Shown: positions 10,201-12,284 of the stretch, piece by piece
How the letters are laid out: the number at the start of each line of letters is the position of its first letter
How positions within the stretch are numbered: the first letter of the stretch is position 1
Assembly: GCA_046290815.1 (NCBI GenBank)
Contig: JBKBUF010000054.1
Location: 1-12,284 of the forward strand
Length of the DNA: 12,284 nt
Direction: 5' to 3'
Source of the DNA: JBKBUF01 sp046290815
Lineage (GTDB): Bacteria > Bacteroidota > Bacteroidia > Cytophagales > Cytophagaceae
The notes under the pieces: generated by a model
Told to the model about the DNA's origin: nothing
What the model saw: only the letters and a program-made list of their open reading frames with translations
The model's database searches: none
Made by a program: the position numbers and the translations under genes

Positions 10201-12060
10201 TGATCCACTGTTTGAAAAAGCAGGTGGTGTAATCAGTAAAGCACTCCAAACCAAGGAATTATTTCTTAATTGGAAATCATAATTTTGACCGGTAAGATTG
10301 TAGTTTCCGTTTTCAAACTTGGCTTCAAATAATGTTAGACCATCTTCAAGTTCAACCTCAAATTCAATGGCACTCATTTCCTGATTCCATTTTAAACCAA
10401 AATAGGATGATACCAACTTGGTAGATTCAAGAATAATATCAGTAGTCTCACCACTATTTTTAAAAGTTGGATTTGAATCATCAAAACTTCTGTTTACTCC
10501 CGACATTTGCCCTTTATAAGGGAGATAGGACTGGATAAATTCAAAATGTTGAATAATGTCACTTCTTTGAGCTTCAACTCCAGAGTTTGGATAAGAAAGT
10601 GATGCTTGTCTGGTAGGAATACAATCTTCATGATAAAAAAGTTGAACCGCCGGAGTTTGATATAGTACCCTACGCCTGCTTGTTTCATCGTCCAAATAAG
10701 GGACAACAGGACAACAATGAATTTCTGTCCATTCCACTGTTACACTTTCATTGACTTCCAAACTTACAGGCAGATAAGTATTTGCGGTAAGATAAAGAGC
10801 CTCCCCAGTATAGCACTTCGCATATTTTGTTTGAACACCATCATATGATATCAGCCCTACGTCCTGAGGCCCCCACAAAGCTTTTAAATCTTCTCCCTGA
10901 TATACCAACACTTCTCCTGTTGATGATTTATTTACCGTTATCTTATATTCACTTAATGGAATTATGGTAGAACTATTTTGAATATCATACAAATCGTCAA
11001 ACACATGATAAATCATTGGATTTATTGCACCAGCGGATCCATGATTTATAAATGTAACTCTCCTTGATGGGTATGTTTGTCCAAATACACAAATAGGCAG
11101 ACCCTCAGATGGTGGAACAACGGTGAAATTTGGTTGTCCTTCCCTTTTTATTGTATTAATGCTTTTATTCATTAAAACTGTACATTCTTCCTTCGGTGTG
11201 CAGCCATTACTTATTTTAATTGTTGACAATCCACCATTAGATAAACATGAAATAACCTCGATCGTTTCGGTAATGATTATGTCCTGTGATTTAGGTAAAT
11301 TGGAAACTTTAAAAGATTGTTGATAATTACCTGTTATCTTTGAACTAGGATAATCTCCTATAATTATATTATTTTGCCCATCATAATACAACACCTCACA
11401 TTTTACCAAAGCCATACTAGCTGGCAGGTTATTTTGAAAAGTAATATATCCGCTAAATCCCAGAGAAGAATGATTATTCTGAAGTTTATATGACCTGGTA
11501 AAAATTGTTCCAGTATTTGCAGAGAAGTCCCATTCATTAACAGGACCCCCATTCACAACCTGATAATCGGGAATAAAAGTCACGGTTCCGTTACTACCAA
11601 CCTGGACAGTCAAAGATTCAATATCGGAAGCATTAATGATATATGAGTTTTCATCATTCTCGCCAGGCACTTCAGTTATCAAAGGCTTTATTCCAGATTG
11701 CGCAGGAAAATTACATTTAGCCTCTATTTTATACCCGAAATTTGTATGACTAAATTCTTCTAGTGAATTAATATAAATGTCTATTACATTATCATTAATC
11801 CTTTGGACTGAAATTCCAGTCGAAAGAGTAGTTTGATCCCAGCTAATATACAATCCTGCTGGCAGTGAAATTCGTCGCTTTATATTACTAACAATGGAGG
11901 AGCTTTCATTATAAAAAACTAAATTAAAGTTAGCATTTTGAGTACAGGATCTTACAATGTTCTGTCCATGGGCTTGCAGTGAAACTTTCACCTGGGCATT
12001 AGAAATTGATGAAACTGAAAATAAAAATCCCACAATGAAAATTAATAATTTTGTTTTCAT
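4297..12060 (-). CDS. Giant T9SS-secreted multidomain surface protein (2587 residues)
   Basis: The signal peptide is residues 1-22 (MKTKLLIFIVGF...SNA, then QVKVSL). Residues 40-120, about 1350-1460 and about 1475-1580 look like DUF11-type beta-sandwiches (pattern: strand, LPAGL or FPEGY or LPVGL, strand). Residues 120-1350 are beta-rich, Cys-containing and unrecognised. They include C690-G-C692 and C707-P-G-C710, followed by an EF-hand/thrombospondin-3-like calcium loop (D731, N733, N735, G736, D739, E742). Ig/PKD-like modules follow with leading Cys at 1611, 1694, 1771, 1854 and 1931. Residues 2002-2182 (INGSFEDG ... WVGRDISIDEIKFY) resemble a carbohydrate-binding jelly roll. Further modules have Cys at 2204, 2283 and 2360, and a degenerate one spans 2425-2500. 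Residues 2511-2587 are a T9SS type A sorting domain (YPQPAGEWVKVQL, IEILDVHGKLV, LASGMYIIQL, KKKQLIIRK). No catalytic motif is seen. An adhesin or matrix-like role at the cell surface is inferred. The gene appears monocistronic, with its own upstream region and a shared terminator. Confidence 0.93.
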   Translation of the reverse strand: MKTKLLIFIVGFLFSVSSISNAQVKVSLQAHGQNIVRSCTQNANFNLVFYNESSSIVSNIKRRISLPAGLYISWDQTTLSTGISVQRINDNVIDIYINSLEEFSHTNFGYKIEAKCNFPAQSGIKPLITEVPGENDENSYIINASDIESLTVQVGSNGTVTFIPDYQVVNGGPVNEWDFSANTGTIFTRSYKLQNNHSSLGFSGYITFQNNLPASMALVKCEVLYYDGQNNIIIGDYPSSKITGNYQQSFKVSNLPKSQDIIITETIEVISCLSNGGLSTIKISNGCTPKEECTVLMNKSINTIKREGQPNFTVVPPSEGLPICVFGQTYPSRRVTFINHGSAGAINPMIYHVFDDLYDIQNSSTIIPLSEYKITVNKSSTGEVLVYQGEDLKALWGPQDVGLISYDGVQTKYAKCYTGEALYLTANTYLPVSLEVNESVTVEWTEIHCCPVVPYLDDETSRRRVLYQTPAVQLFYHEDCIPTRQASLSYPNSGVEAQRSDIIQHFEFIQSYLPYKGQMSGVNRSFDDSNPTFKNSGETTDIILESTKLVSSYFGLKWNQEMSAIEFEVELEDGLTLFEAKFENGNYNLTGQNYDFQLRNNSLVWSALLITPPAFSNSGSDDNKNEKWVFRFSLADVPITNEYWDLERNFIEFMNKATLSTRFRGVCTGLGNSYFNISMFLLPADDDGLCGCRLPVNTNRGRIKITCPGCITPGVVMGPVNISRMDFGAIDNNNNGIADELEFVSIPGDNRKKNFMTLGDRFTTSEVITFVDGNPGLGGFSYSQLNQDIIISDDEYIPGIFLDNLYVILPKRNGIQLLNSKYKWQNQDEEIITSSSIVKEFSNVYVIHIKSTELGRQYFIPEMPYIAILENEFKITGQLSADKEVIEVEYMGILTDRDLDILNMAEFPTFVNGSCNDRPDTYNCSSLLNDLKVNAYYYNHYCEPGNVASFLYIPIVHDNTAYISTSHPDIPKELCNEEINFRARYYHPGINSFPNEVRNYGSTIEFVANIPPDYTLTEIGFRNESPYYSAGTLYNSIDEFTITPQDSRWNYMINISPDPEGKGKRVVVSVNMEALEVPASGNNPHTDQIHWGDENLYLLVSIHFKPDICGPGSKDYLYFSLPYLNDETKTYSNVYPFMDLNYVTEENGGDYIFNIPDFNTSWAYVLRPETDLRLQAGGNTDKDIHSEVTCFNFVLENHVLSPDNIIPGWPRPQQIVNTKNSFLYFTDLPTGFEIQRLSRLNSNNTFEELLAIDNNLYDFKPIESNKTATYEICATFDCATTLNKQPFKIIYGYNCNGFPTIESILSNDNSVCFKGVQNYTLTSYPFDLSANAEFINPPLVCEESNYQLQVYANEVGEISDFEIEITFPEGYHIAEGQFKLDNLAFVPEVDIDNPRKFLFRNINKTINLGENFIIAASGTVTCDLLNNSKIKATIKASNYCGTAINSLNVETPVDFIVSPELYDDLNISVQSSDVIPGNTGVLSVSIVNNANVASSENNEISVILPVGLVFKEAKLNGQPVAPVVNSSFVKLPLPSVSANGSVEFEVGFEAINNLDCSNLSPYNISITGRAEVSCLTSSCMVPKVIVSKNDFIPLCGTCVLSVNAGNDKTICQGESTEIGTAVVSGYTYSWVSVPTGFTSNAASPIVMPQVTTTYILTVINDNGCSGSDEVLITVKPSPAVGITSDRPTFLVPDCNEEVVLTASGGTFASYQWYHNAGGSGYQPIIDATAASHTATEAGYYRVSVTNDQGCTGSAYVNVENKITLSGDEKVCDGEEPRLYVNVAGVIGPYTIQTIFDGFLPDENLKKARYHGILVFEVLNPELKSCTLTTANLDVLVFPLPDPFTIAAGGKTYLCSDLNETVDLIATPSSTYPMDDPAWTYAWNTGLMNQLTLHHVSASGSYYVTVMDNNGCQSTSNAVIVVTPTVYISKQCREDNTVVLTANVNVTANEYIWRDSDNNIIGTDWSVVVSEDGNYSVEIPGLECEVISSIEVCIQASDGNSLVINGSFEDGLRTCPLEGDIKTEQICRAANVPSSQWPGSTIITRFVNDLNNGLWQSNGGFYKSGNSERNFLLVDAKISPAPVKIWSQEDVEVDPCGTYRFTALIDNIIRNEAEIPKVWLTVNGRRITAKTTFPNSQPEWVEISGDWESNGSTTAVISIYIEKGGWVGRDISIDEIKFYKKGCSNEHEYRESPFIASVGTEKFICSGSSVRIGSNIVQDNYTYQWSVSGSVISNQPNPIVSPGSTTVYSLMITDGSGNYYTDEVTVYIIPPSIALSVGNDTEVCSGKTIQLMASGADNYKWTPASGLSADNISNPIASPVETTIYKVSSFDNYSGCFVNKEIKVTVNQSPVVEAGADKAICTGEDVQLEASGAAIYEWSPHTYLDNAALSNPRSQAIESIKYTVTGKFDNGCESSDDVQITVEEAPAPHLVFSGTLITASVDPGYTVSQYYWYKGSILLGSTIDNTFSIDGSGHYKVVVDYAYASGISCSAESNFVQVLIDGTAEMLITDGWIIYPQPAGEWVKVQLKSLTKGSTIEILDVHGKLVGKEIMHGIEQIISLEHLASGMYIIQLNDGQQLAKKKQLIIRK
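4756..5478 (-). repeat. Second Ig/PKD-like module array of the giant protein
   Basis: Three modules of 77-79 residues (about 2195-2435) each start with a [IV]-C-[ST]-G motif (Cys 2204, 2283, 2360). Each continues with an aromatic-Trp strand (YTYQWS, NYKWTP, IYEWSP), an NP-[IR] turn and a T-x-Y-[ST]-[LV] or similar strand. Modules two and three also share a VG-N-D or AG-A-D lead-in. They lie between the jelly-roll-like domain and the sorting tail and probably act as a stalk. Confidence 0.8.
6067..7278 (-). repeat. First Ig/PKD-like module array of the giant protein
   Basis: Five modules (about residues 1595-1998) have leading Cys at 1611, 1694, 1771, 1854 and 1931, a regular 77-83-residue step. 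The clearest are the first (NAGNDKTICQGES, YTYSWVSVP, TTTYILTV), the second (YQWYH, GYYRVSVTNDQGC) and the fourth (YAWNTG, GSYYVTVMDNNGC). The third and fifth are more diverged. The jelly-roll-like domain follows directly. Confidence 0.75.
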
Positions 12061-12096
12061 AAAAGTGTATGTGTTTGATTTTGAAAGACAAGGCGC

Positions 12097-12104
12097 TAAA
12101 GTTA
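12097..12104 (-). promoter_or_regulatory. -7-like promoter box of the giant gene
   Basis: The minus strand reads TAACTTTA, one mismatch from the Bacteroidota -7 consensus TAnnTTTG. It lies 36 bases upstream of the ATG at 12060, leaving a leader of about 30 bases without a Shine-Dalgarno sequence. No TTTG is at the usual 19-21 bases; a T-run occupies that place, and a TTTG (12135-12132) lies 27 bases away. Confidence 0.3.
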
Positions 12105-12110
12105 GTACTC

Positions 12111-12150
12111 AAATTGAAAAATAAAAAATTCCAAATAAAAAATTCAATTT
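12111..12150. repeat. A/T-tract direct repeat inside a short inverted repeat, upstream of the giant gene
   Basis: A perfect 13-base direct repeat, AAATAAAAAATTC, occurs at 12119-12131 and 12133-12145 (14-bp step). The block is bounded by an 8-base perfect inverted repeat, AAATTGAA (12111-12118) and TTCAATTT (12143-12150). It lies directly upstream of the candidate -7 box of the giant gene, where a -33 region, UP-like element or operator would be. Confidence 0.5.
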
Positions 12151-12205
12151 ACGAATGTCAATAAGGTTCTGTTTAAATAACTGTGTCATTATTAAAATTA
12201 TTATC

Positions 12206-12254
12206 TCTGTTGGAATGTGGTAAAGTTTGAAAAACTTTTCCATATTTCAACAGA
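12206..12254 (+). repeat. 49-nt imperfect hairpin in the right-edge non-coding region
   Basis: Bases 12206-12220 pair with 12240-12254 (15 pairs), then one T-T mismatch (12221/12239), then 12222-12228 pair with 12232-12238 (7 pairs), with a GAA loop. The two non-Watson-Crick positions are G-T pairs on the plus strand (12213/12247 and 12217/12243); on the minus strand they become A-C mismatches. The fold therefore holds better in a plus-strand RNA. No clean T-run follows on either side. It could be a leader or terminator element of a gene beyond the right edge, a small RNA, or a remnant of a small inverted-repeat element. Confidence 0.55.
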
Positions 12255-12284
12255 TCTTTAATCTTTCAGGATATTTAATTGCTA

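Noticed and set aside
10494..10706. Minus-strand ORF of 70 codons in another frame of the giant gene
   Set aside because: It overlaps the giant reading frame completely and encodes a peptide without recognisable features.

Overview
The window looks like chromosomal DNA of an AT-rich member of the Bacteroidota (about 60% A+T by eye). Three points support this. The largest protein ends in a type IX secretion (T9SS, Por-type) sorting domain. A small outer-membrane barrel resembles the DUF3575 family. Start codons are not preceded by Shine-Dalgarno sequences. I cannot name a genus.

Layout. Bases 1-3345 (minus strand) carry the first 1115 codons of a surface protein whose 3' end lies beyond the left edge. 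It has a signal peptide, a long right-handed beta-helix, a small post-helix beta-domain and at least three and a half Ig-like repeats. Bases 3346-3599 are a 254-bp non-coding gap between divergent genes, with an AT-only palindrome beside the minus-strand start codon. Bases 3600-4229 (plus strand) encode a 209-residue outer-membrane beta-barrel. A strong hairpin terminator at 4246-4275 serves this gene and the convergent gene that follows. Bases 4297-12060 (minus strand) encode a 2587-residue secreted protein. It has a long Cys-containing N-terminal region of no family I recognise, five Ig/PKD-like modules, a jelly-roll-like domain, more Ig/PKD-like modules and the T9SS tail. Bases 12061-12284 are non-coding and hold a promoter-like element, an A/T-tract repeat and a 49-nt imperfect hairpin.

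The two large genes are best read as exported, repeat-built surface or adhesin-like proteins that use the same T9SS route. This is shown by the tail for the large one and inferred for the truncated one. The barrel between them has its own promoter region and terminator and need not be functionally linked. I see no mobile element, CRISPR array, tRNA, rRNA or defence system. The least explained parts are the N-terminal ~1570 residues of the large protein and the two non-coding stretches with inverted repeats.
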